Below, piece by piece: positions 1 to 6,151 of a stretch of DNA of 13,160 nucleotides. How positions within the stretch are numbered: position 1 is the stretch's first letter; every line of letters begins with the position of its first letter. Origin of the DNA: Caldifarciminota bacterium (GTDB taxonomy: Bacteria; Hydrothermota; Tepidihabitantia; Tepidihabitantales; Tepidihabitantaceae). Location of the stretch: NCBI GenBank assembly GCA_016935295.1, contig JAFGRF010000393.1, positions 1-13,160 on the forward strand. The letters are read 5' to 3'. The notes under the pieces were generated by a model. The model searched no databases. It saw nothing but the letters and a program-made list of their open reading frames with translations, and was not told the origin of the DNA. The translations under genes and the position numbers were made by a program.

Positions 1-3
1 ATT

Positions 4-53
4 CTCAACCTCAACCTAATCCCTCGAGCTCAACCTCAACCTTGACCTCTGCC
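4..53. repeat. Family A hexamer repeat tract upstream of wzm
   Basis: Two blocks of imperfect TCAACC units (4-22 and 29-53) fill most of the space before wzm. The 21 bases at 29-49 recur exactly at 95-115, inside the start of wzm, 66 bases downstream. No reading frame of note and no promoter could be recognised in the first 77 bases. Confidence 0.8.
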
Positions 54-77
54 TGGTCTGCGGAATCGGTGTAATCT

Positions 78-962
78 GTGGATAAGATTCCTTCCTCAAC
101 CTCAACCTTGACCTCAACCTCTTCTGATTCCTGGGACCTCGTCATCCGCCCTCACCGCAAGTGGTTCGACCTCAAGCTGGGCGAGCTCTGGCGCTATCGG
201 GACCTGGTCATGCTCTTCGTCCGCCGAGATTTCGTCTCTCATTACAAACAGACGATCCTTGGCCCGCTCTGGTTCGTAATTCAACCGCTGCTCACCACGA
301 TCACCTACACCTTTGTGTTCGGCAGGATTGCCAGGCTCCCCACCGACGGCCTTCCCCAGTTCCTCTTCTACATGTCCGGTACGATTATCTGGACCTACTT
401 CGCAAACTGCCTCACTACCACGTCGGAAACCTTCATCCATAATGCAGGCCTCTTTGGCAAGGTCTACTTCCCGCGACTGGCGGTGCCGGTTTCTGTGTTG
501 ATTTCCAAGCTCGTCGCCTTCAGTATCCAGTTCGCCTTTTTTCTGGCCTTCATGGGTTTCTTCGCCCTGCAAGGTTCGCGCATCCACCCTAACTGGTGGA
601 TTCTCGCTACCCCTCTGTTCCTCCTGATGATGGCCGGCCTTGGTCTTGGTTTCGGCATCATCGTTTCGGCTATGACCACCAAGTACCGCGACCTCAAGTT
701 CCTGGTCCACTTCGGCGTCCAGCTTTTGATGTACGCGACTCCGGTCGTATACTCCACTTCATCCATCCCGGCTCGATTCCTGCCGTTCATCAAGGCAAAC
801 CCGATGACTTCGGTCATCGAGGCGTTCCGGTACGCCTTCCTCGGCGGCGGGACACCCAGCATCGGCGGGCTTGCCTACAGTTTCGCTTTCATGGTGGTCA
901 TCGTGGCGCTTGGCGCGATTATCTTCCACCGCGTCGAAGCGACGTTTATGGACACAGTCTGA
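78..962 (+). CDS. wzm: ABC-2 type polysaccharide export permease (Wzm/TagG-like)
   Basis: This is the membrane component of an ABC transporter that moves a finished polysaccharide on its lipid carrier across the inner membrane. The 294 residues include an amphipathic N-terminal part with the family sequence YKQTILGPLW (57-65 area), then about six hydrophobic segments near 65-85, 94-111, 134-164, 173-199, 208-226 and 264-284. NPMTSVIEAFRYAFLG (241-256) is also typical of Wzm/KpsM/TagG permeases. The GTG at 78 is the chosen start. The family core begins near residue 19, and residues 6-16 (SSTSTLTSTSS) are encoded by the TCAACC hexamer repeat, so the first residues are probably not family-derived. 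No good ribosome binding site was seen. The wzt ATPase lies about 600 bases downstream, which supports the pairing although the gap is unusually long. Confidence 0.93.
   Translation: MDKIPSSTSTLTSTSSDSWDLVIRPHRKWFDLKLGELWRYRDLVMLFVRRDFVSHYKQTILGPLWFVIQPLLTTITYTFVFGRIARLPTDGLPQFLFYMSGTIIWTYFANCLTTTSETFIHNAGLFGKVYFPRLAVPVSVLISKLVAFSIQFAFFLAFMGFFALQGSRIHPNWWILATPLFLLMMAGLGLGFGIIVSAMTTKYRDLKFLVHFGVQLLMYATPVVYSTSSIPARFLPFIKANPMTSVIEAFRYAFLGGGTPSIGGLAYSFAFMVVIVALGAIIFHRVEATFMDTV
94..122. repeat. Family A hexamer repeat inside the 5' end of wzm
   Basis: Imperfect TCAACC units lie within the reading frame of wzm and encode an alternating Ser/Thr stretch at residues 6-16. Because the unit is six bases long, gain or loss of whole units would not shift the frame. 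Bases 95-115 repeat 29-49 exactly. Confidence 0.8.
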
Positions 963-1408
963 TGACAAGGTTAAGGCTAAGGTTAAGGTTAAGCTCTGAG
1001 AGGAGAACCGAGCAAAGGGCTCGGGACAAGACACCGGTTGCGACATCGGGGACAACGGTACGAGCAGCCTTACAGACAACGTGGGGAATCGCGTGCGCTG
1101 TGACAGGTGAGGTCGCGGGCGGGGCTACGGGTCGGGTGAACTGGTCTGTGACCCCGGCCGCTACCTGCCCCGTTCCTGACCGGATAGCCGGTCAGACCAC
1201 GGACAAGGGACTCCGGCAGGCGACGTCGCAGACGGCCCTTCAGATGGTGTACGAGATTGCCTTCCCGACAAAGGACCAGACGACGGTCCAGACAACTTCG
1301 CAGACGATTCGGGAGGCAATCCCCCGGGCGGGGGTGCCATTTGCCGCCCTCCAGCCTAAAGCCCCAAGCCCCAAGCAGTTAGGCCGAAAAGGCGGTTCGG
1401 GCAAATGA
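962..1408 (+). CDS. Possible 148-residue protein with a four-residue repeat
   Basis: I do not recognise a family. The ATG at 962 overlaps the wzm stop (TGATG). No ribosome binding site was seen and codon evidence is weak, so this may be noncoding. After an N-terminal alternating Arg/Leu run (residues 3-10) encoded by the GGTTAA hexamer repeat, residues 13-124 fall into 28 tetrads. Their fourth residue is mostly Thr or Ala and their third is mostly Thr, Val, Ala or Ile; examples are LQTT, GQTT, DQTT, VQTT and SQTI. The first residue of each tetrad varies freely. Third codon positions differ between units (ACA, ACC, ACG, ACT) while the residue class is kept, which hints at selection on protein. 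No signal peptide or membrane segment is apparent. The alternative is a purely DNA-level 12-base repeat that happens to stay open. Confidence 0.35.
   Translation: MTRLRLRLRLSSERRTEQRARDKTPVATSGTTVRAALQTTWGIACAVTGEVAGGATGRVNWSVTPAATCPVPDRIAGQTTDKGLRQATSQTALQMVYEIAFPTKDQTTVQTTSQTIREAIPRAGVPFAALQPKAPSPKQLGRKGGSGK
967..993. repeat. Family A repeat in inverted orientation (GGTTAA units)
   Basis: Imperfect GGTTAA/GGCTAA units follow the wzm stop codon. They are the complement of the TCAACC/TTAACC-type units seen at 4-122. Bases 973-989 are identical, in the same orientation, to 11616-11632 just upstream of the aminotransferase gene. In the 148-residue ORF the unit reads as Arg-Leu dipeptides. Confidence 0.8.
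998..1333. repeat. Degenerate 12-base tandem repeat, about 28 units
   Basis: Cutting the sequence every 12 bases from 998 aligns a pattern of one variable codon followed by roughly CAG-ACN-ACG. Clear units include those at 1034, 1154, 1190, 1238 and 1250. CAGAC occurs at least six times, and most occurrences keep the same 12-base phase. Most units differ at several positions, so a tandem-repeat finder with strict settings could miss the array. It occupies most of the 963-1423 gap. Confidence 0.6.
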
Positions 1409-1423
1409 TACAAACTTGTACCA
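1406..1423. promoter_or_regulatory. Imperfect 18-base palindrome upstream of wzt (possible operator)
   Basis: TGATACAAACTTGTACCA is symmetric except for one mismatched pair and the central two bases. Its core, TACAA-AC-TTGTA, is a perfect inverted repeat. It lies between the stop of the 148-residue ORF and the repeat tract before wzt. A short 5-base hairpin (CCGAA/TTCGG, 1384-1400) precedes it. No -35/-10 pair was convincing, so a role as a protein binding site is only a possibility. Confidence 0.2.
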
Positions 1424-1441
1424 TTGCGGCTCACCGTCCGT

Positions 1442-1560
1442 TCTCACCCTCAGCCTTTGCCTTCACCTCTACCTCTACCTCTACCTCTGCCTTTACCTCT
1501 ACCTCTACCCCTACCTCAGCCTCCTTCCAGCCCTCAACCTCAACCTTGGCCTCAACCTTT
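1442..1560. repeat. Family A hexamer tract immediately upstream of wzt
   Basis: The tract contains TCTACC units at 1468-1485 and 1498-1509, variants TCTGCC, TTTACC, CCTACC and TCAGCC to 1521, then TCAACC-type units to about 1560. The strand is almost purely pyrimidine. In the wzt frame the tract would read as Pro-Leu and Pro-Gln dipeptides, and it stays open from a TTG at 1424. Bases 1460-1480 match 11696-11716, in the aminotransferase gene, exactly over 21 bases. Confidence 0.85.
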
Positions 1561-1567
1561 TCCATCC

Positions 1568-2893
1568 ATGCCTGACACTGTCATTTCCGTCGAACACCTG
1601 TCCAAAGCCTACCGGCTTGGCAAGATTGGCTCCGGGACGCTCCGCGACGACATGAAGGTCTGGTGGGCGAAGGTCCACGGCAAACCCAATCCTCTGGCCA
1701 AAATCGGCCAGCATGACCCGTCCTCCGTCCCCGGTCCCCGGTCATCCGTCTCCCGTCGCTCCGAGAGTGAGACCATCTGGGCACTTGAGGATGTCAGCTT
1801 CGAGGTCAAACAGGGTGAGATACTCGGCATCATCGGCGGCAACGGAGCAGGCAAGAGCACCCTGCTGAAGATTATTTCGCAGATAACTGCCCCGACCAGT
1901 GGCTGCATCAAGGCCAAAGGCCGAGTCGGCAGTCTGCTGGAAGTCGGCACCGGCTTTCATCCCGAGTTGACGGGCCGCGAGAACATCTACCTGAATGGCG
2001 CCATCCTCGGCATGAAGAGGGCGGAGGTCGACCGCAAGTTCGATGAGATTGTGGCCTTTTCGGAGGTGGGGCAGTTCATTGATACGCCGGTCAAGCGCTA
2101 CTCCAGCGGAATGTACGTGCGACTGGCATTTGCGGTTGCCGCTCACTTGGACCCGGAAATCCTGCTTGTTGATGAGGTTCTGGCGGTCGGCGACGCTGCG
2201 TTCCAGAGGAAATGTCTGGGCAAGATGGGTGATGTCGCCAAAGGTGGTCGGACCGTCCTGTTCGTCAGCCATAACATGGCCAGTGTCAACAACCTGTGCA
2301 ACCGGGGAGTGCTTGTAACTTCCGGCCGTGTCGAGATGTCCGGGCCTGTTGAGGATGTGACCCGGCACTATCTGCAATCAGCCAACCCGGAGTCGGTCTT
2401 ACAGGGGATTCTCCCGGTTTCCTCCTCCGACGGGGCGCTCGAAATCCGAACAGTGGAGATATGCCACACGTCGGGCCACACGGCCGGCTGCGTGCAGAGC
2501 GGAGACGACGTCACAATCCAGACCACACTTTGCTGCCGAAAACCGGTTCCGGGCTTCGGGCTGCAGTTCGCGATAAGGGACGAGGCCAACAACCGCATAG
2601 CGGTGCTCAACAGCACGTACGCTGGGACCGAGTTGGACCTGAAGCCCGGCGACTATACCATTTCTTGCCGCATTCCCGAGTTTCCGCTCGTGCCGGGAGC
2701 GTACGTCATAGAGTCCTCGGCAAGGAAGTACAGGGAAACGCTCGTCAGCGTGCCCATCGCTGTCAAACTGAGCGTGGAGGCCGGGGACTTCTACGGAACC
2801 GGACAGCTCCCCCCCCGGCGTTGGTGGGGAATATGCCTTATGCGTCAGGTATGGAAGGTCGGGCAGACAACCTGCGAGCAGCGCGTTGACTGA
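1568..2893 (+). CDS. wzt: Polysaccharide ABC transporter ATPase with C-terminal glycan-recognition domain (Wzt)
   Basis: This protein powers export through the Wzm permease. From the ATG at 1568 it is 441 residues. The ATPase domain (about 5-270) shows Walker A GGNGAGKST (90-98), the ABC signature RYSSGM (177-182), Walker B ILLVDE (198-203) and the switch histidine in SHN (234-236). Residues about 280-430 resemble the Wzt C-terminal beta-sandwich that, in studied O-antigen systems, recognises a modified chain end; DFYGTG (407-412) is typical of its final strand. An in-frame TTG at 1424 would add a 48-residue Pro-Leu/Pro-Gln run from the hexamer repeat. I prefer 1568 because VISVEHLSKAY is the normal family beginning, although neither start has a clear ribosome binding site. 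Residues 50-63, between the N-terminal strand and WALEDVSF, are encoded by a family B repeat. Confidence 0.93.
   Translation: MPDTVISVEHLSKAYRLGKIGSGTLRDDMKVWWAKVHGKPNPLAKIGQHDPSSVPGPRSSVSRRSESETIWALEDVSFEVKQGEILGIIGGNGAGKSTLLKIISQITAPTSGCIKAKGRVGSLLEVGTGFHPELTGRENIYLNGAILGMKRAEVDRKFDEIVAFSEVGQFIDTPVKRYSSGMYVRLAFAVAAHLDPEILLVDEVLAVGDAAFQRKCLGKMGDVAKGGRTVLFVSHNMASVNNLCNRGVLVTSGRVEMSGPVEDVTRHYLQSANPESVLQGILPVSSSDGALEIRTVEICHTSGHTAGCVQSGDDVTIQTTLCCRKPVPGFGLQFAIRDEANNRIAVLNSTYAGTELDLKPGDYTISCRIPEFPLVPGAYVIESSARKYRETLVSVPIAVKLSVEAGDFYGTGQLPPRRWWGICLMRQVWKVGQTTCEQRVD
1715..1757. repeat. Family B repeat embedded in the wzt coding region
   Basis: This GC-rich run of CCGTCC/CCGGTC-like units encodes about residues 50-63 of Wzt. 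Bases 1738-1750 are the exact complement of 11394-11406 in the intergenic repeat before the aminotransferase gene. Bases 1746-1757 are the exact complement of 10343-10354 between two glycosyltransferase genes. The encoded stretch falls in a variable loop of the ATPase and leaves the motifs intact. Confidence 0.7.
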
Positions 2894-2896
2894 GGA
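2892..2896 (+). promoter_or_regulatory. Possible ribosome binding site GAGGA
   Basis: GAGGA straddles the wzt stop codon and ends six bases before the ATG at 2903. It is one of the better-spaced sites in the window and is the main reason to list the small ORF that follows. Confidence 0.3.
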
Positions 2897-2902
2897 CTCC
2901 GG

Positions 2903-3037
2903 ATGTACCGGACTCCTTGCCACTGTCAATCCGCGAGAGGCAATCTCGGTGCAACAGAGCAGCGCGTCCCCCACCGGGCTACTGCCGGGACTGAAGCGCT
3001 GGTGTTGCACAGGACGCTAGAACGCGAGATGGGCTGA
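2903..3037 (+). CDS. Possible 44-residue ORF between wzt and the fusion gene
   Basis: This short frame opens nine bases after the wzt stop. It has a well-spaced GAGGA upstream, and its TGA (3035-3037) overlaps the ATG of the fusion gene as TGATG. The product begins MYRTPCHCQSARG, contains a Cys-His-Cys, is basic and has no hydrophobic segment. I recognise no family. It could be a genuine small protein, a leader whose translation couples wzt to the next gene, or a chance frame. The 143-base gap (2894-3036) otherwise shows only a 5-base inverted repeat (2898-2912) without a T-run. Confidence 0.25.
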   Translation: MYRTPCHCQSARGNLGATEQRVPHRATAGTEALVLHRTLEREMG

Positions 3038-5160
3038 TGCGTATCCACACGCCCGAAGTCCGGCGCGAACAGGATGTCGTTAAGATCACGGCGCAGGTGG
3101 AGCAGGCCGGCTCCAGCAGGTACCTGTGGTACTCGGTTCCCCAGGAGTATGAGCAGTATCTAACCACCAACAGGCTTGATGCGTTCGTCGTCGGCTTGCT
3201 CGTGACGGCAATGAAGAACAACGAGGACATGTATGTTGATGGGGCAATGTCCGAGAAGCTGTTCTACAACATCACTTCCTACTACATGAGAGTGCTTGAG
3301 GTTGTCAACCCGTCGCTCCGCCGTGTCAGGATTATTCCAGAGGAGCTGGACAGTTCTGCCAACAAGCGTGGCGCAGGCGTAGCCACAGGGTTCTCCGGCG
3401 GGGTCGACTCCTTCTGTGTTCTGGCCGACCATCTCTCGGACGCGGTACCGGCCGGGTACAGGGTGACGCATCTTCTTTTCCACAACGTGGGGTCGCACGG
3501 AAGGGGAGGCCGGAGGTTATTCGAGGAGCGGTTTGCCGGAATCCTCCCGGCTGCCAGAGAGCTTGGGCTGCCGCTGTTGAAGGTCGACTCCAACCTCGAA
3601 GAGTTCTTCTCCGATCCGACGCTGGGCTATATGCTGACCCACGTTCCCAGGGGCGTTTCCGCAGCCCTGACACTGCAAGGGCTCATCGGCCGGTATTTCT
3701 ACGCGTCGGGCTATAGATACCAAGACTGCAGGATCGCCGAATCAGACAGCCTGGCCTTTGCAGATCCTGTTGCAGTCCCACTACTATCGACAGAGGTCAC
3801 CGAGTGCATTCCAACCGGGAGTCAGTATTCCCGGGTCGAGAAGACTGAGCGTATCTCCGACATGCCGATCACTCATCGGTATCTTGACGTATGCGTCGAC
3901 TCGTTGGCGGCCGGCAACTGCTCGAAATGCTGGAAGTGCAATCGGACAATGCTGACACTTGAGATTCTCGGGAAGTTGGACAAGTACAGGAAGGTATTCG
4001 ACCTCAACATCTATCGCCGGAACCGAACGCGGTTCATGGGCGAGGTGTTGTCGGGCCACGACCCCTTTTTCAAAGAGATGATCGACAGGGCGAACGAGCT
4101 TGGATGGCACTTCCCTGATACCGCGCGGCTTTGGAGAACACGGCACTGGCTCGCCGGCATCCCAACGCGGGCCATTCCGTCCTCGCTACGGGGGTTCACA
4201 CGCGCGGCCGACTACTATCTCAAGCGTGCATGGCGTCTGGTGCTTTCCAAGGACTTCGTGCCTTCTCTTAAGGTCGCATTGACCGGCAGATACGTCATCA
4301 CCTATTGGTGGTATGATGAGAGAAAAGGGCGCAACTTCGGAGATGCACTGAATCCATTGCTTATCAGCGCGCTGTCCGGCAGGAAAGTAGTCCACGCGAG
4401 AAGCGTAAAGAATCTTGCCAGGAGACCCGTGCACTATGTCATCGGCAGTGTCCTGAGTCACATCAACACCCCACACGCGGTCGTGTGGGGCAGCGGGTTC
4501 ATTGACTCCGGGGCCAGCTTGAACACACGACCAAGGAGGGTGCTGGCGGTGCGGGGTCCGCTCACTCGGGCGAAGCTGCTGGAGTTTGGTGTGGAGTGCC
4601 CGGAGGTGTACGGAGACCCTGCCCTGCTCTGTCCTTTGCTGTTCAGGCCCAGTCTGGTTAGACGCTACTCGCTGGGCATTGTACCGCACTACATCGACAG
4701 AAGCAGTCCTTTGCTCGAGAGGTTCCGCCGGATGGCCGGCGTCACGGTCATTGACGTGGCGGACGCTCCCGAGGACGTAATTCGCAAAATTACCGAGTGC
4801 GAAGTGATAGCGTCAAGTTCCCTCCACGGATTGATAGTCGCCGATGCCTATGGCATCCCATCGATATGGACCCGATCATGGGGGAAGCTCCATGGTGACG
4901 ACTTCAAGTTCCATGACTACTTCATGTCTGTAGGAAGAAACGACGAAGCTCCGATAGTCCTGGCGCAGGGCACTACAGCAGACGATATTCTTTCGGCGTG
5001 CAGGAAGTACAGCATCAAGATAGACTTGGACAGACTGCTGAAGACCTGTCCCTTTCCGGCCGGCAGACGGCTTGCTGCCGGCCGTCGTAGGACAATGGCC
5101 CGCGAAGCGGAATCAGCCAAAGAGGGTAGTCCCCTGGATGGTGTTCTACATGCAGGTTAG
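3037..5160 (+). CDS. Fusion: QueC-like PP-loop ATPase domain plus polysaccharide pyruvyl transferase domain
   Basis: The 707 residues hold two enzyme-like parts. Residues 1-110 form a leader with LWYSVPQEYEQYL (29-41). A PP-loop nucleotide-binding core starts at TGFSGGVDSF (117-126), where SGGVDS is the ATP pyrophosphatase signature. C286, C295, C298 and C301 are spaced C-x8-C-x2-C-x2-C, the spacing of the zinc site of 7-cyano-7-deazaguanine synthase QueC. After a linker (about 362-418), residues 419-660 resemble polysaccharide pyruvyl transferases: NFGDALNP (433-440), VWGSGF (483-488), AVRGPLT (504-510), GDPALL (526-531) and SSSLHG (593-598). The second part would transfer pyruvate from phosphoenolpyruvate to form a ketal on a sugar. 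The first may adenylate a carboxyl group, but its substrate is unknown. It is unlikely to be a queuosine gene in this setting. The ATG at 3037 fits the family beginning. The 3' end overlaps the next gene by 23 bases. Confidence 0.85.
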   Translation: MRIHTPEVRREQDVVKITAQVEQAGSSRYLWYSVPQEYEQYLTTNRLDAFVVGLLVTAMKNNEDMYVDGAMSEKLFYNITSYYMRVLEVVNPSLRRVRIIPEELDSSANKRGAGVATGFSGGVDSFCVLADHLSDAVPAGYRVTHLLFHNVGSHGRGGRRLFEERFAGILPAARELGLPLLKVDSNLEEFFSDPTLGYMLTHVPRGVSAALTLQGLIGRYFYASGYRYQDCRIAESDSLAFADPVAVPLLSTEVTECIPTGSQYSRVEKTERISDMPITHRYLDVCVDSLAAGNCSKCWKCNRTMLTLEILGKLDKYRKVFDLNIYRRNRTRFMGEVLSGHDPFFKEMIDRANELGWHFPDTARLWRTRHWLAGIPTRAIPSSLRGFTRAADYYLKRAWRLVLSKDFVPSLKVALTGRYVITYWWYDERKGRNFGDALNPLLISALSGRKVVHARSVKNLARRPVHYVIGSVLSHINTPHAVVWGSGFIDSGASLNTRPRRVLAVRGPLTRAKLLEFGVECPEVYGDPALLCPLLFRPSLVRRYSLGIVPHYIDRSSPLLERFRRMAGVTVIDVADAPEDVIRKITECEVIASSSLHGLIVADAYGIPSIWTRSWGKLHGDDFKFHDYFMSVGRNDEAPIVLAQGTTADDILSACRKYSIKIDLDRLLKTCPFPAGRRLAAGRRRTMAREAESAKEGSPLDGVLHAG

Positions 5161-6151
5161 CGTCGTAGTCCCAGTCTGGAATGCTGTGGACTATGTCCGC
5201 GAGGCCGTGGGATCGGCCCTTGCGCAACCGGAGACCGACGAGGTGATTCTGGTCGAAGACGGTTCACCGGACAATAGCCTTGAGGTCTGCAGCCAACTGG
5301 CAAGCGAGTACCCAAAGGTCCGCCTGCTGCGCCACTGGGACGGGAAGAACCACGGCGCATCCGCCAGTCGGAATCTCGGTATGGCGAATGCCACGGCCGA
5401 CTACATTGCTTTTCTCGACGCTGACGACTGGTACCTGCCAGGTCGTTTTGCAGAAGCCAAACGTGCGTTCATGGCCGACACGGAATGCGATGGCGTCTAC
5501 GAGGCAGTGGGAATTCACTTCGAGGATGAGCGTGGCAGAGAGCGCTGGCTGGCATCGCCCATGGCCGAACTGAGGGTCACGTCGCTGAAGAGGACCGTAC
5601 CGCCGGACGAGCTGTTCAGAGTGCTGTCCATGGGTGGTTCAGGCCATGTCCACCTGGATGGTCTCGTGCTGAAGCGGCCGGTGTTGGACAGACGTCTGAT
5701 GATGAACGAAGCACTCAGGTCTGGTGAAGATACCGACTTCGTACTGCGGGTCGCGGCAGTGAGCAGGCTGCGGCCCGGCAGACTGACCGAACCGGTTGCT
5801 GTGAGGCGCGTGCATGAGGGGAATCGAATCTCCGCGCCGCAATCCGCAGCGCGCCTGTACAGAAGCAAGACGAAAACGCGCATGGCAGTCTACCGATGGT
5901 GCAGAGACAACGGTCTAGAGGAGCAACGACATCTCGCACTCGCGCGGGTGCTTTGGGAGTGCGCCGAGAAGGAACCGTGGGGCATTAAGCAGAAACCGAG
6001 GCTGTCGGAGGCAGCGACAACGGCAGCGAGGCTGGCCTCGCTCGCATGGAAATATCCTGACGTTGTCCTGGACGGCACCTACAGGCACAAAGTGCTTAGG
6101 GCAATCCGAGGAGCTGCCAGGAGCGCAAGGTCGGTGATCAAGGCTCGATGA
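5138..6151 (+). CDS. Family 2 glycosyltransferase, first tandem copy
   Basis: This GT-A fold sugar transferase of 337 residues probably adds one sugar from a nucleotide donor to the growing chain in the cytoplasm. Visible features are the N-terminal strand QVSVVVPVWN (6-15), VEDGSPDN (39-46), the conserved Arg in ASRNLG (R78) and the metal-binding DADD (94-97) in FLDADDW. EDTDFVLR and the VRRVHEGNR segment lie in the C-terminal half. The ATG at 5138 is chosen because it aligns residue for residue with both paralogues downstream and has AGAGGG 11 bases upstream; ATG 5150 is the alternative. It overlaps the fusion gene by 23 bases and the next copy by 4 (ATGA). By eye it is about three-quarters identical to the second copy, without gaps until near the end. 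The sugar and linkage cannot be told. Confidence 0.9.
   Translation: MVFYMQVSVVVPVWNAVDYVREAVGSALAQPETDEVILVEDGSPDNSLEVCSQLASEYPKVRLLRHWDGKNHGASASRNLGMANATADYIAFLDADDWYLPGRFAEAKRAFMADTECDGVYEAVGIHFEDERGRERWLASPMAELRVTSLKRTVPPDELFRVLSMGGSGHVHLDGLVLKRPVLDRRLMMNEALRSGEDTDFVLRVAAVSRLRPGRLTEPVAVRRVHEGNRISAPQSAARLYRSKTKTRMAVYRWCRDNGLEEQRHLALARVLWECAEKEPWGIKQKPRLSEAATTAARLASLAWKYPDVVLDGTYRHKVLRAIRGAARSARSVIKAR

Noticed and set aside
114..710. 198-codon frame on the minus strand opposite wzm
   Set aside because: It is a shadow of the permease gene, highly charged, with no recognisable motif.
2809..2816. Run of eight C near the 3' end of wzt as a frameshift or phase-variation site
   Set aside because: The frame as read continues into a plausible end of the Wzt domain (G-I-C-L-x4-W) and stops normally. 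Frames with one base more or fewer give no better family match.
2898..2912. Inverted repeat TCCGG/CCGGA after the wzt stop as a terminator
   Set aside because: The stem is only five bases and no T-run follows.
3037..4120. Queuosine biosynthesis gene queC
   Set aside because: The motifs match the fold and zinc site, but the leader, the fusion to a pyruvyl transferase domain and the polysaccharide neighbours argue for a different substrate.
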